The notes: generated by a model from the sequence alone, not told the origin. A stretch of DNA of 64,000 nucleotides from Ochotona curzoniae (GCF_017591425.1 NW_024467121.1:16070707-16134706); one strand, 5' to 3'; counted from the stretch's first letter, positions 46,771 through 58,660 are shown. Numbers and translations are program-made.

Positions 46771-46954
46771 ACAAAGAAACAAATGCACTTTGCTCTTTGA
46801 AAGGGGAGGAAGGCAAGGACCCAATTTTCTTTTACACCCTTCAGTAAAGAAGGAAGAAACCCAGCTTTTGATGTTCACTTGATGAGGTCCATTTTGATCT
46901 TCTCAAGTACAGAACTATCATACTGTATATGTGTATGGTTTAAAGCCATTACAT

Positions 46955-46966
46955 TTCCAGTAAATA
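46955..46966. repeat. Target-site duplication, left copy
   Basis: TTCCAGTAAATA, matched by TTCCAGCAAATA at 47294-47305 (one mismatch). Confidence 0.8.
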
Positions 46967-47293
46967 GGGCCCAGTGTGGTAGCCTAGCGGCTAAAGTCCT
47001 CACCTTACATGCACCTGGATCCCACATGGTTGTTGGTTCTAATCCCAGCGGCCCTGCTTCCCATCCTACTCACTGCTTGTGGCCTGTGAAAGCAGTCAAG
47101 GATGGCCCAAAGCCTTGGGACCCTGCACCCGTGTGGGAGACTGGAGGAGTCTCCGGGCTCTTGACTTCAGATTGGTGCATCACCAGCTGTTGTGGCCACT
47201 TAAGGAGTGAATCATCAGACAGAAGATCTTCTCTGTCTCTCCTCCTCTGGGTTTATCTGATGTTCAAATGATAATAAATAAATCTTTAAAATA
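46967..47293 (+). mobile_element. Full-length CSINE
   Basis: GGGCCCAGTGTGGTAGCCTAGCGGC head, B box GGTTCTAATCC, GGCCTGTGAAAGCAGTCAAGGATGG, CACCCGTGTGGGAGACTGG, GCATCACCAGCTGTTGTGGCCAC and ATCATCAGACAGAAGATC, tail AATAAATAAATCTTTAAAA. Its head is of the CTAGCGGCTAAAG type while its 3' part carries the GCATCACCAGCTGTTGTGG motif of the copy at 45327. A 130-codon frame (46879-47271) is mostly a translation of this element. Confidence 0.95.
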
Positions 47294-47305
47294 TTCCAGC
47301 AAATA
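47294..47305. repeat. Target-site duplication, right copy
   Basis: TTCCAGCAAATA, partner of 46955-46966. Confidence 0.8.
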
Positions 47306-47659
47306 ATTATGTCAATAACAGGAATGATTTACTGATGGGATGAACACTACATTCGATACTGAAGAGAGCAAGTGTAGATTTGCATAGATGATAATAAAAA
47401 CTACTCAGCATAAGCCACACAGGGAAAGAAGTATTAAGATACACAATCTCAATAAGTTATCACCATTAATCTAATGCTCCTGTATTTGAAGTCTGAAAGA
47501 GAGGAGGGATAATGTAAATATGCAACTATGTTTGAATAAATAATAATAAAACACAAACAAGATCAATGAACTCCTAACACAGGGATCATGCAGATAGTAA
47601 CTACATCAAGGAAAACCATGAAAAACTTCTCAAAGTCAGTTATAAACAGGAATTCTTTG

Positions 47660-47812
47660 GTCTCTATTGCTCACACTGGAGACCTGGACTGAGTTCCCAG
47701 AACATGGTTTTTGCTTGGCTATTAAGAACTTTTAGGAAGTGGACCTGAGAATAGAAGATCTCTCTCCACTGCTCTTTCAAATAAGTAGAATTAAATATTT
47801 AAAACATTCTAT
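47660..47812 (+). mobile_element. CSINE 3' half
   Basis: ACACTGGAGACCTGGACTGAGTTCCCAG, GTTTTTGCTTGGC, GTGGACCTGAGAATAGAAGATCTCTCTCC, GCTCTTTCAAATAAGTAGAATTAAATATTTAAAAC match the 3' half of a diverged C-element. Confidence 0.6.
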
Positions 47813-50800
47813 TAGAAATAACCACTAGATATTAAATATTTCAGTAGCAAAACAGAATTTTGCCTTGTAGGCACCAATATTTTATTGCCTATCCTGCATA
47901 CGTATTGTTGGCCACACTGGCTCAGGGGCGCTAGGGTTCTCATAAATTTATAGCACTGATCCTCACCATGTGTAAAAAGTAGATCTCACATTTTGGTGAG
48001 GCCAGTACTTTGGATCTAATTTATTCATATTTTTCATATTATTGAACAACCATATTGGCCATCAATAAGCAATAGGCATCATGAAAATGTTTTAAATTTA
48101 GAATGTAATTCCTCAAATGCATTAATGATTCATATACAGTGATTTTACTAAGTATACAACTCCAGAAATCGTTAGATTCTTCACATCAGTAAAAATTCTC
48201 TTGCATAGTTTGCTTAGGAACTCCTTGCTCAATATTTTATAAACACATTATCATCATTGTAAGTGTAATCCCAATCTTGTTAATGCTTCATGCTTCATCC
48301 ATATCTTAATGAATGAATTTGCTCAATCATAAACATTTTTGAAGTTTTTCTATATGCCAGAGATCACCTACAGAAATGGGAGTACTGCCCTAAACCTTCA
48401 TCCTCATGAACTTTGTCTCACTGAAAAACACTCATCTCAAATCCAGTAAGTGTGACCAATCAGGCTTGAAGCATGTTAAGCACGACATAACTTCCACTTC
48501 TGCTCTTCTCTAAACCTTTAAGTTCTCTTCTGTGTTCTTGTTTAACCACCCTCTTGATACTGAATAGAAAAATGGACAGTGTTTTTCCAAGGTGCAAATC
48601 TAAGACACCACAATCTATACGCTTTATGGCTAGTCAGACTCACTTCTCCAGGGCAATGATTTGATGTAAATCTTTATGTTCTTACTGAACCCTATTTGAC
48701 AGTGCAAATTGTCTAACTGCAGACTTGATATTTTCACTTGTATGTTTCCTCAAAATCCTCGTCCCTAAATATGAATTCACATTCTCCCTCAAGATCGTTT
48801 TTACCGTCTTTGTTCTCTTTGGCAGTGCACCTTGTAGAACTTGGGTGTGCAAAAGCACGATCAGTTATCAATCTGGAGGTCAGTTACACATCTTCTGCTA
48901 AAACTAGAATCCCTGAATTCAAATTTTTCATTGAACAGTGATGAAAAATTACTTAGACCTTATTTTGTTTGTTTTTTTAATGTTATGCAAACAATGCTAA
49001 ACCATTGTTACAAAAGAATCCTGTTTTCCATGAGAGTCAAATTTGCTGTGTGACTTCAATAGCCTTTATTTCATAAGCTCTCCTTTTGAGCTAAGCTTCA
49101 AATGTGCAACATTCATTCTCACAGCAATTGTATAGACTCATGACTGCTGATATTCACCACAAAAGTCAAGTTGTAACTCACACAAATTGACCAACATCAT
49201 GTATAATTCAAATTAATATGTACTGCTAAATTAACATCTCTACTGATCACATTGTTACAGTATCTATCCAGTTTTTAAATGTAAAAGGCAAATCAATTTT
49301 ATAAACCCACCTTGTTTATCTAACCAATTTTATTACACCTTAATTATTAACGAAGTGTAGTAGTAACACTTATTGATTTGGCCCAATAAAGGAATGGCAA
49401 TTTAAAGTTCAATAGTATAAATTTCATAGCATTTATAGGTTTTTAAAAAACAGAGAGGAAGCAGGAGAATAAAGGCTGTCACATCCCCCTGAAGAGTAAT
49501 TGACATTTAAAATGTATCATTGGAAGACTTACACAGAGAAAAACACGTGGAGGTTTGTCCTTGATCACTCACAAAGTCAACTCTGACCTACTCGTTCAAG
49601 ATCTAATACTTTGTGTGTCCATCACAAGGATCCCTTTTGGCAAATGAATACTTTTACTTTTGTATTTGTAATTTGAACAAAGAAAGCAGGGTAAAGCTAT
49701 CCACTGTCTGAGTAACTATTGCTTTTCTTAATCATTTATGTAAATTTTTCCAAGATTGAAGCTATTTTAATAACTGAAAATATTTAGATTTGACACTGCT
49801 GCTAAATACATAATTACTATTCAATCAAATGCTATTTTTTCTTTAGTGCGTATGACGATGGGAAGTTTGTAAAAACATTCTCATTCAAAAACATTTTCAA
49901 TGAGCCTAAGTCTTAACTGACTGAATTAAAGTAGATTAGTGTTTAGTGTCTTTAAACTGTGTGTATATATACATATGGATATAAACAAACTTTCAGTAAA
50001 TATTGCTCTCCAGAATAAGTTTTCAAGTATTCCTGTTAAACAATATAGTTTATATCCACAAAACATGCAATTGAATAAGATTACACTGGAAAAGACCCTA
50101 CTTAAGATTTATGAAACCAGGACTTATATATAACTTTATAATGTGGAAGTTCGTTTCTTGTGGAAAAAATGGGGAAACAATAAAGAAAAAAAAAGAGCTT
50201 GTGTTCAGGATCAGATCCTAAACATAAAATCCTGCTAGTACTGTTTCATGTTTGCAAAATATATTTGCACATTTGAAATCCGGCACTCCTTGAGTATTTC
50301 TTTTCCTTATAACTACTTTTTAAAAGTAACAGATCCACACGCCCTAAGTTGTAATTACAACTTCCGTTACCATCAGAAATCAGGGTCAGAAATTGTGTTT
50401 CATGGGAGCCATGCGTTAATGCTCATGGCGTGTGTTAATGCTGCAGATATTAGACCACATACGATATCTACAGCCTTAACTGACGAGTCTCAGCAGCCTA
50501 TTTTCGATGCCAGATTTCATCCTTGATTATTTACCCTTTTGCCAGTCCCCAGGTACTCTATTATAATGCAGCTATCCTATACTTTTCACTAAGTCCGAAA
50601 GGGGTAAACGGCAACTCACCTGAGAAATAGCTTACTCTCTACTTGTGATTATTCTCTCAGTCACAATGATTCAAACGGTTAATTCCATATGGTACTTTCA
50701 GAAACAAAATATTGATGTGAATATGCTAAAAAAAAAATCTATTCCTAAATTTAGCACTGAGTTTTGATCCAGTTTCTTTATATATCCTCACAGCCAGTTA

Positions 50801-51449
50801 GCTGCTCTGTAAAGCATCAGTGTTGTTACCTGAACAGAAGATTGTATAACGGTAATGGACTGTACTTTCTACAGTCTGGACATTTTCCCAAGAGGGCAGT
50901 TTGCAAAAAAACAAAAAACAAAACAAAACAAAAAAACAAACACTTCTGTGGTACACTTTCGTGTGTCATATATAAGAACTGGTTAAACAAGTATTTAGAG
51001 TGAAGTAAAGAATCCACACATGTTGGGAAGGAAGCTGCAATGAAGAACTTGAGATATTTCTTGTCTTCTAGTGAATTGGCAAAGCAGTCTTCAGGGAGTA
51101 CTGCATTGCTCCAAGAACTAGAGTTTCGTTGGAGTTCTTTCCATTTTATGGAAGGATAAGGAAGCAGAGTGATAATCATAAATGGCATAGGCATTAAGAC
51201 AGGGAAGTATGGAAACTGTTCTGACTTGAAAAGTAGACATGGGGCATTTCCTTGAGGCCAGATAAAGTGAAAGGAAACTGAAGGGATACGTACTAACTTA
51301 GATTCCTAGATGTTGGGAATGACTTTAGAAAGTAAGACCAGTTCTGTAAACAGTGGTTACTTCCAAAAAAGTCTGATAATGCATAGAACAGACCTAATCC
51401 CTAGAGAAAGAAATCTGAGCCAATGTGTAATCACTGAGAACAACACAAA
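47813..51449. other. AT-rich block with one CpG-richer patch
   Basis: No gene and no young repeat are recognised. At 50,280-50,620 about ten CpGs and two TTAATGCT words (50,415-50,441) stand out. The 92-codon frame 50248-50526 crosses this patch but has no recognised domain. An AAAAC-rich low-complexity run lies at 50905-50942. Confidence 0.5.
50905..50942. repeat. (AAAAC)n low-complexity run
   Basis: AAAAAACAAAAAACAAAACA and similar, about 38 bp. Confidence 0.85.
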
Positions 51450-51696
51450 GAGATAGGAAGAAAATAGTCCACCCTATGACCCAGCCATTCCATTCATGGG
51501 AACCAACCCAACGGAAATGAAATCAGCAAATAAAGAGTTTTCTGCCCTCCCTCGTTTATAGCATGTCAACTCAAAATAGTAAGATACAAAATCAGCCCAA
51601 CTGTCCTACAAGTGGAGACTAGATAAAGAAAGTCTGGTATAGATGCACAGTGGAATACTACTCAGCTTTAAAAAGAAATGAATTCCTGTTTTTGCA

Positions 51697-51753
51697 ATAA
51701 ATAAATAATAAATAAATAAGAAAGAAAGAAAAAGAAAAAAAGAAAGGAAAAGC
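51697..51753. repeat. (AATA)n/(GAAA)n microsatellite within L1
   Basis: AATAAATAAATAATAAATAAATAAG followed by AAAGAAAG units, lying between two colinear L1 segments. Confidence 0.9.
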
Positions 51754-51846
51754 ATCTGGAGACCATTATGCTTAGTGAAATATATCAGACCCCAAAAGAT
51801 AAATTATATGTTTTCCCTGATTTCTGATTAGTATTACATACAGTGC

Positions 51847-51860
51847 AAGAAACACGGAAT
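51847..51860. repeat. Target-site duplication, left copy
   Basis: AAGAAACACGGAAT, matched by AAGAAACACAGAAT at 52187-52200. It is L1 3' UTR sequence duplicated when the CSINE inserted. Confidence 0.88.
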
Positions 51861-51862
51861 AT

Positions 51863-52186
51863 GGGCCCGGCGCAATAGTGTAGCGGTTAAGGTCCTCACC
51901 TTGCATATGCCGTGATCAAATATGGGTGCCGGTTCTAATCCGGGTGGCCCCACTTCCCATGCAGCTCCCTGCTTGTGGCCTGGGAATGCAGTTGAGGATG
52001 GCCCAAAGATTTGGGCTCCTGCACCCACGTGGGAGACCTGGATGAGGCTCCTGGCTTCAGATTGGCTCAGCTCCAGCTGTTGCGGCTGCTTGGGGAGTGA
52101 ACCATCGAATGCAAGATCTTCCTCTCTGTCTCTCTTCTCAGTATATCCGCCTTTCCAATAAAAATAAATAAATCTTTAATAAAAAA
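51863..52186 (+). mobile_element. Full-length young CSINE nested in L1
   Basis: GGGCCCGGCGCAATAGTGTAGCGG head, B box GGTTCTAATCC, CCCTGCTTGTGGCCTGGGAATGCAG, CACCCACGTGGGAGACCTGGATGAGG, GGCTCAGCTCCAGCTGTTGCGGC, tail AATAAAAATAAATAAATCTTTAATAAAAAAAA. Fourteen-base target-site duplication with one mismatch. It is younger than the L1 it interrupts. Frames at 51834-52161 are its translations. Confidence 0.95.
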
Positions 52187-52200
52187 AAGAAACACAGAAT
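52187..52200. repeat. Target-site duplication, right copy
   Basis: AAGAAACACAGAAT, partner of 51847-51860. Confidence 0.88.
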
Positions 52201-52429
52201 GTGTGTCAGTGAAACTGGCATTTTGTGAACTATTATTCATAATCTTTGTCCATATTCTTGAGGAACAGTGATCTTTCTACTTACTGCTTGTTGAATTCTT
52301 CATTTATGGAAAGCAAAGTTTGTGGTTTTAAAATGTAAAAGTTATCACTATGCTCTTAAAATTGTTTTTATGAAATGCATAGTTTTGCTTCTTTATGTAG
52401 GTAAAAGTTAAAATTAAACAGGAATTTAG

Positions 52430-53265
52430 AAAAAAACAAACCTTAATGAGCAAGAATTCAGGCTTCTCAACTTGGTTGCTTTCCCCTTCATCATTCTTTA
52501 TTCAACAAGGATTTATAGCAAACTATTACAACCACGCTTGCACTACTTTTGGAACCCTTACTCCTCAGGAAGCAAAATTTAGTTTGAAGACAGATAAGAA
52601 AAGGTCATTTGAACACAATGAATGCAATGAATAAAGGTAATTAGAAACACAAAATATAGAGAAAAATGTATGTGCATTGGATCATAGGACTGATTAAGGT
52701 GGAAAACGCAAACTAAGATTGATATGAATTTAAAACTTGTGAACAGGTAAGAACAAGGAAGTCTTTCTATACATGCACAGTTGGATCAATAGCATAAAAG
52801 AACATTGAACATCCGGTATATGTTTGAGGAAAATAAATGTAGCAGTACAATTAGAAGCAATGACAAATGTTGGACTAGACAACATGCAATTGTATGACAA
52901 GTCTTATTCATCCTTCGGAAGAAATTAGGTTTTTTAAAAATTTTTTGGTCAGGAAATTTCCTCATGCCTTTGCAAATTTTTTTCTGAAATATTGTGTTGC
53001 ATACTGGAAGCAGGTTGAAGAATTAAAGGGGGAAGAAAATTATTATGTGACTATAATAAGATACACATCTAAATGTAACATGGAAGAGGGCATGCTGAGT
53101 GGTTGGATATGGGAGGATGGGTGAGAAAAATGGGGAAATGGAGCATTAACATCTCCTAGTCCTTTGATGAAGGGAAATGGATACTGAAACCACTCACCAA
53201 AATGAATGAATGAGTGAATAAAGAAAGTAATTCATCAAACACAAATATTTCGTCTTTAAGCCTCT
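52430..53265. other. No recognised feature
   Basis: AT-rich sequence with chance open frames (52446-52634, 52894-53124). Confidence 0.55.
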
Positions 53266-53267
53266 CC

Positions 53268-53370
53268 CTTTAAAAAGATTTACTTATTTTTATTGGAAAG
53301 TCAGATATACAGAAAGGAGGACAGAGAGGAGGAGAGACAGAGGAGGAGAGAAGAGAGGATCTTCTTATGC
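53268..53370 (-). mobile_element. CSINE 3' end, minus strand
   Basis: TAAAAAGATTTACTTATTTTTATTGGAAAGTCAGATATACAGAAAGGAGG and the GAGGAGAGACAGAGGAGGAG purine block are the reverse 3' end of a C-element. The body is missing. A reverse head-like CATTGCTGGCCCGGG occurs at about 53485-53499, so the copy may have lost its middle or been replaced between 53,370 and 53,480. Confidence 0.75.
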
Positions 53371-53499
53371 TAAAATGAATATGTTAATTCAAAGTGATTA
53401 TAACTTTCTCACACATGGTCAATCTGTGTTATCCATAGACAATTCCAAATGTACTGCATCCAGTGGCCTTTTACCTACTAAGGCACATTGCTGGCCCGG

Positions 53500-55440
53500 G
53501 TAATTAAGAACTTACCTGAGTGGAATGGGCTACATGGTGGTTAGGGACCTATGTATACGAACTACATCCTGTTGCCTTCCCATGTACTTTAACAGTAACC
53601 TGGCTGGGAAGCAGAGCATCCAGCATTTCAGCCAAAACCCAAATTCCTAACCAATACCCACAGTTAGGAATGTGCTGGCCTCAAACCTCCACTCAATCAT
53701 GCTGTTCCTGCCCTCCTTTTCCATACAGTACATATTTGACCCCGAGGATGATACCCTTGGCACTGGTGAAGCATTTTGCCCAGTATGCATGTACCTGACC
53801 ACCTGGAGTCTGGAAGTGCTTTGTGAATGCACTTGGGAGTTTTGTAGCCTCAGAAATCTGTCACCAAAGTATGCCTGTGATGTTCCTCTGGATTTTCAAA
53901 TCTTTGAATATGATATTGAATTCTTAATAGAACTCAACAAGCATATTGCCATGAGCACTTTGGCCTTGAGACTTTTAATTTGTTTTTCTAGGACTCCTTA
54001 ACTCAAGTCACTTGATTCACATTTATATTCACTTTCAGGTCCTAAAGAAGATAAAGCTACTAAAAAGATCATTTTAATATTTTGCATCTTTTCTAATCTC
54101 TTCTCTGTGATGCATTAAAAATAAATTAATAAATGTTAATAACTGAAATTTTGTTAGTTCCTAGTAGACAGTTTTGAATGTCAATATCTGTTAAGTTTTT
54201 CTTTGCCACAACTAATAGAAGATGTTTTGCATATGTATTAGATGCTGCAGACAAAACTTTGCTTCATGCCTATATAAGGAACTTTATTTCCAGTGTCCTA
54301 TAACATATGTGTGGGATTTGGGGTTTACATAATAACTCCTACTTGGACTGGATTTACAGTGCTTTTCAATATTTTCCTTTGGGGATACAATTCTTCTGAA
54401 ACCATATCTGCTACTGTCATATTTCCAGGAAAAGTAACAGATGCCACATAGCGTTCATGTTACTGACGAAAGGGCTGGATCACCGCATAAATGCTCGAAT
54501 ATCTTGGTATAGTTTTACCAGGAATATTTGTCCTACCCACTTTTTAACTACTCCTGATTCAAATATTTCATTTTTCTGATAGTTTCTAATAGCTTTAAAA
54601 TGTTCACATATTTAAAAGAAAGAATTCTACACACTTCTGGACTGTAAAAATGTTCTTTGTGTAGTGCTTGCATAGATGAAGCATATAATATGGTCTCATC
54701 ATATCATAAATCAAAGGTTAAGAAGTGACTGCTGGGGTCCGTGGGTGTGGATGACACAAAGGTGTGAAGAGAACAGCTCCCCTGCTTGGCAGGGCCCTGG
54801 GGAGCTTCCAGTTGTTTGGCAGGGCCCGGCAGATGTCTCTCTGACCACCTTGACACAGTCTCACCCCTGTTTGCATGGACACTCAAGTACCCCACTAAGA
54901 ATTCTGTAATCTATTGAGGCATTGTTGTTTGACCCTGTGAGATGGTTTTTGCAACCAATGAGAGCTTGAGAGTTAATGTCACTGATAATGTCTTGGTAAG
55001 TGGGCCTTTGACAATTTACACACAGGAGCACAATTAGGCCCATGCAATTTCTGGACACCTTATTGGGTACTTAACCATTGCTCCAGAATCTGGCCCAGAC
55101 ATGTAGCACACCTTCTGCGAAAGGGCTTGATAAATATCCTAAATATTAATGCAAGTGATGGGGGTGAGAGCTGAAACTGCTATGGCAATAAATATAGTTA
55201 TTGTTATCTCAAAGGCTAGTGTGTCTTTACAGCTTTTTTTTTTTTTGAGCGTTGAAAATGTAGCTGTTTTAGCCACTTTCACAATTTTTTAACTAGAGGA
55301 ATTATAGCGTGATTATATTAACATCATAGAGATAGACTTTTGATTATTGTTTGATTGTTTATGAGGTTGTAAAGCCTGCAGTTGCAGAGGGATTTAATGT
55401 TTGAAACTTTTTGTCCTAAATCATTATGTTTTTTCCCCTT
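53500..55440. other. Unassigned block
   Basis: The part from 53,560 to 53,640 has faint reverse CSINE similarity (GGCTGGGAAGCAGAGCATCC). From about 54,720 to 55,000 the sequence is less AT-rich, with a TGGCAGGGCCC motif occurring twice (about 54788 and 54821), and it might be an LTR remnant. No gene is recognised. The frames 53520-53798 and 53672-54001 show no known domain. Confidence 0.45.
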
Positions 55441-55488
55441 TTGATGTATTTCTCCCACTAAGTGATAGATAACTTGTGAAAAATAAAA

Positions 55489-55885
55489 TGTAGTAGGAAT
55501 GTATTACTGATTAGAAAGTAATTGCATGTGCCTTGGCCTTGGAGTCCTGGCTGTCACCCAAAGGCCACTATTGAAGAATGAATAACGGCTTGCTTTAAAG
55601 AAACTGATTATAGTAACTTACAGAATTATCTTTAAGAGCACCTGCTTGACCATAAAGTAAAAAATAAAATAATGAAACATCTGTGCATACCCACTTAGTC
55701 ATGAAGTAAAAATAGAACAATCAAATGATTGTGCATAGGCTTGTGATGTGTCTGAGTAAATAAAAAGGACAGCTTATTGAGCTGCAGCAAGAAGGCAGCG
55801 AGTGACAGTGTCTGTGTCTTTCTTATCGCTGACTCCACGCACCCTCCTCAAGCTCCGAACTCAGCTGGAGTAGGACTCTGGCAAG
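55489..55885 (+). mobile_element. Probable solo retroviral LTR
   Basis: The right part has the layout of a retroviral R-U5: AATAAA at 55759-55764, then AGTGACAGTGTCTGTGTC and TTTCTTATCGCTGACTCCACGCACCCTCC. The left (U3-like) part contains a 49-bp tandem duplication (55645-55693 and 55694-55742), a common feature of LTR enhancers. A plausible 5' end is TGTAGTAGGAATG at 55489 and a 3' CA at 55882-55883. No primer-binding site follows, so it would be a solo LTR. I could not find a matching target-site duplication, so the boundaries are uncertain. Class II (betaretrovirus-like) is a guess. Confidence 0.55.
55645..55742. repeat. 49-bp tandem duplication in LTR U3
   Basis: Unit 1 starts CTTGACCATAAAGTAAAAA and ends TGTGCATACCCA. 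Unit 2 starts CTTAGTCATGAAGTAAAAA and ends TGTGCATAGGCT. They are equal in length and about three quarters identical. Confidence 0.75.
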
Positions 55886-55889
55886 TGAC

Positions 55890-58643
55890 TATGAACATAT
55901 ATTTTTACCAGATCACTATGTATTATGTGCCCAATATTCCTAAAATATTGTACCAAGAAAATATTAATTAATGTGTCTATCCTTTAGGTAATATATGGAT
56001 TATTTTATTGATTTAGGGAACTTGCAACATTACATGGAAAAAATTATATCTCATTAGAACCTCAGTCCAGGTAGCAGCATGAGAAGATATGTGACCCAAA
56101 TATAGAAATTAATATTCAAATCCTATTCTCTTCTTAAGGGTATTAATTCATGTCTCATACTAGATTAATTTTATCCAGAAATCTTCTATATTAAGTAAAT
56201 TGATTCTGGATCTGGACATGCATATAATAACACTATTTGATATTAACTGTATAAATTACCATAGAAAACATTGCACTTCTTTGGAAAGCTATTAACTAAG
56301 AATCGGAAAAATTCAAATAGTCTTAATGCTTTGATTTGTGTCAAAGTCACTCGTCCTTTCAAAAGCATATAAATTTCATTATTTAATTGGAGAACTAAAA
56401 TGTCTGCCTAGAAATTTGACCATGGCAATTATGTATTGTTGAACCACTTTTCCCCCCTAGTGGATGGATTTAATTTTGGTTTGACTTGCACATTCTCGGA
56501 CATACATGAATTTCTGTGCTTTGATTAAGCAATGAAACATTATTTTGTACATATACGGCACTTTGTCTTTGCTTTCACTCTGAAATCACAACATCTTAGA
56601 GTGGGAAAGAAGGAAGCTGAAAAGGACAAACGGCTTAGAGACCAGAGCCAAGTAAGAGAGAGGAGAGGACATTATTCCCGAATGGAAAGGAATACAGTGG
56701 AAGGTAGCTGGGTACAGGCAGTGGGTACAGTAGATTGGTAGCACATCTGTTTCTAAACAGCATTTGCCCCAACAGCTGGCTAGCACGGCAGTGTGGAAGA
56801 GTATAGTTAGGAAATAAGTGGAAAACAGAAAGCTCTTTCTTTGAAATGACATGACTACTGAAAGGAATAGTTCACTGAAACTTTTTTCCAAAGTTCAAAA
56901 AGGATTAGCCATAGGAGGATACGGAGAGAGGAGGAGGGCAACCAAGACATGTCCAGAAGGACCAGCGTCCAAGCAGAAATGATTTTTCTGTCATGAAAGA
57001 AATGCTTTCTCTGCCCTTCCCTCCACTTCCTCTAATTTGTTATTCAAGATCCAGTATCATGTTGATATGTGGGTTTGAGGTTAGGTTCCCAGAGTCTTGG
57101 GCACACAGCAGAATCGTGTTACTGTAGGAGATAAGGATCACTCCAACTCCGTGTGTCAGCTTCTGTAGGTCTGTTCTCTTTTAAACTGTGGGAAGGTGTG
57201 TTAGACCCACACAGATACAGTGAATGAGAAGGGGGGGAAAGACTGCAACATTAAGAATTTTCCAACTCTAAAGATCTCTCAAGTGGAATAAGTTAAAGAT
57301 TACGGTACTAATAAAACTCCCCCTACAATGCAATGAAAATTTAAACATAGCCTATATGTGGGAGATAAATTTGACATTAAAATAATTTAAATTTTAAGAT
57401 TTTAATTTCATTTTTAGTGGAAGTATTAATATTTTCTGTTTCACTTATATTAAAACCACCTTTTCATGAAGGATAATTCACTTTGATTATTCTTGCTGTG
57501 AAGATTCAGGCATTAAAATAATGAGTTAAACCTGCAGCACATGTGTTTAGCAAGAGTTGCACAAATGACCATCCAATAGTTAAGGGACTGGTCATCATAA
57601 TTCATAATATGGGTTGTTAATAAATTGAGACTGGCCTGATTAATGTAACTATCATAATCGAGCATCCCTAGGCAATAGACCACAGTGTATAAAGTTACAT
57701 TGGAAGAAAGGGAGAATTGGGTGGTGGGCATGACAAACACAGGTTTTCCTTTGGAATCCCAACTGGACCTTATAATTTAACAGACATGACCTGACACCAA
57801 CTTGGTCATGAAGAATGCTGATGTTATCAATTGATATTTGAGGGAGTTTATGTGAATAAACACAAGACTTTGATTTGATCAGTACCATGATTTGAAAAGT
57901 TACTACTTCCATCTTTAATAAGAAGACATTCAGAGAGATCAACTACGTTGTTTGGGCTGTCAGCAAGTATTTCACATTGCCTTTGTAGCACTTCTCACAG
58001 TTCACAGAGCTGTTTCATGGTGTGCACTGTGCCAGGCCAGAGATCCTTCAGCAAAAAGCATGTTCTTTGTGGGATCCACATCACCCTACATTGATATTTA
58101 TTACCAGGAGGTGCTCATCTTGCTTTCAAAAATGATGAGATGAAATCAAAACCAAGGAACAAAGTTGCTCTGAACTTTAAATCCCAATTTTCATGTAAGA
58201 AAAACTAATCTTTTTTTTTTTTTTAACATTTCATTGACTTCCTGGAAGTAGGCATATTGTAATACTAGGACAAAGGCCATTCTCAGGGTACATTCTCCTT
58301 TGTGCAAGTCACAGAGGAAATAGCAATCTTCTAGTAAGCCTGTTTTATCTAGATTTCTAAGCTAACTTGCAGGGCAAAGGACTGCATATAATTACATCAA
58401 CTTTTGGCAGTCATGCAACTACTGGAGATTTATTGTAACTGTAACTACTTTATATTGCCTACTGACTCTGGCTTTGGTATCCATAAAATTCCCACAGTTT
58501 TACTGTATCAGTAGAAGAGGACCAGAATCACTGCATTCTAAGTATATAATCAGTAGGCACAGAAGTTCCTGGAAAATAAGATTCTGTCAAACTCTGCTTG
58601 GCTGTACTGGTAGCCTTTAAGGGAAACTCAAATTTATTATCTT
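55890..58643. other. AT-rich block without recognised feature
   Basis: No gene or clear repeat over 2.7 kb. The frames 56586-56891 minus, 57652-57942 minus and 57952-58143 plus have no family resemblance. Confidence 0.55.
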
Positions 58644-58660
58644 AATATGCAAGATTTTTA
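58644..58660. repeat. Target-site duplication, left copy
   Basis: AATATGCAAGATTTTTA, matched by AATATACAAGACATTTA at 58982-58998 with three mismatches. Confidence 0.75.

Larger units (their letters stand above)
51465..52420 (+). mobile_element. L1 3' end (ORF2 end and 3' UTR), interrupted by a microsatellite and a CSINE
   Basis: TATGACCCAGCCATTCCATT, GGGAACCAACCCAACGG, CAACTGTCCTACAAGTGGAG, and AGTGGAATACTACTCAGCTTTAAAAAG are the hallmark end of mammalian L1 ORF2 (TATGACCCAGC..., TGGAATACTACTCAGC...). After the AT-rich microsatellite the L1 sequence resumes with GAGACCATTATGCTTAGTGAAAT and TATGTTTTCCCTGATTTCTGA. A CSINE (51863-52186) splits the 3' UTR, which continues GTGTGTCAGTGAAACTGGC to an A-rich end near 52,430. 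The reading frame is broken by the microsatellite and by substitutions. The element is 5'-truncated and inactive. Confidence 0.85.

Noticed and set aside
46879..47271. 130-codon plus-strand frame
   Set aside because: Most of it translates the CSINE at 46967; the N-terminal part has no known similarity.
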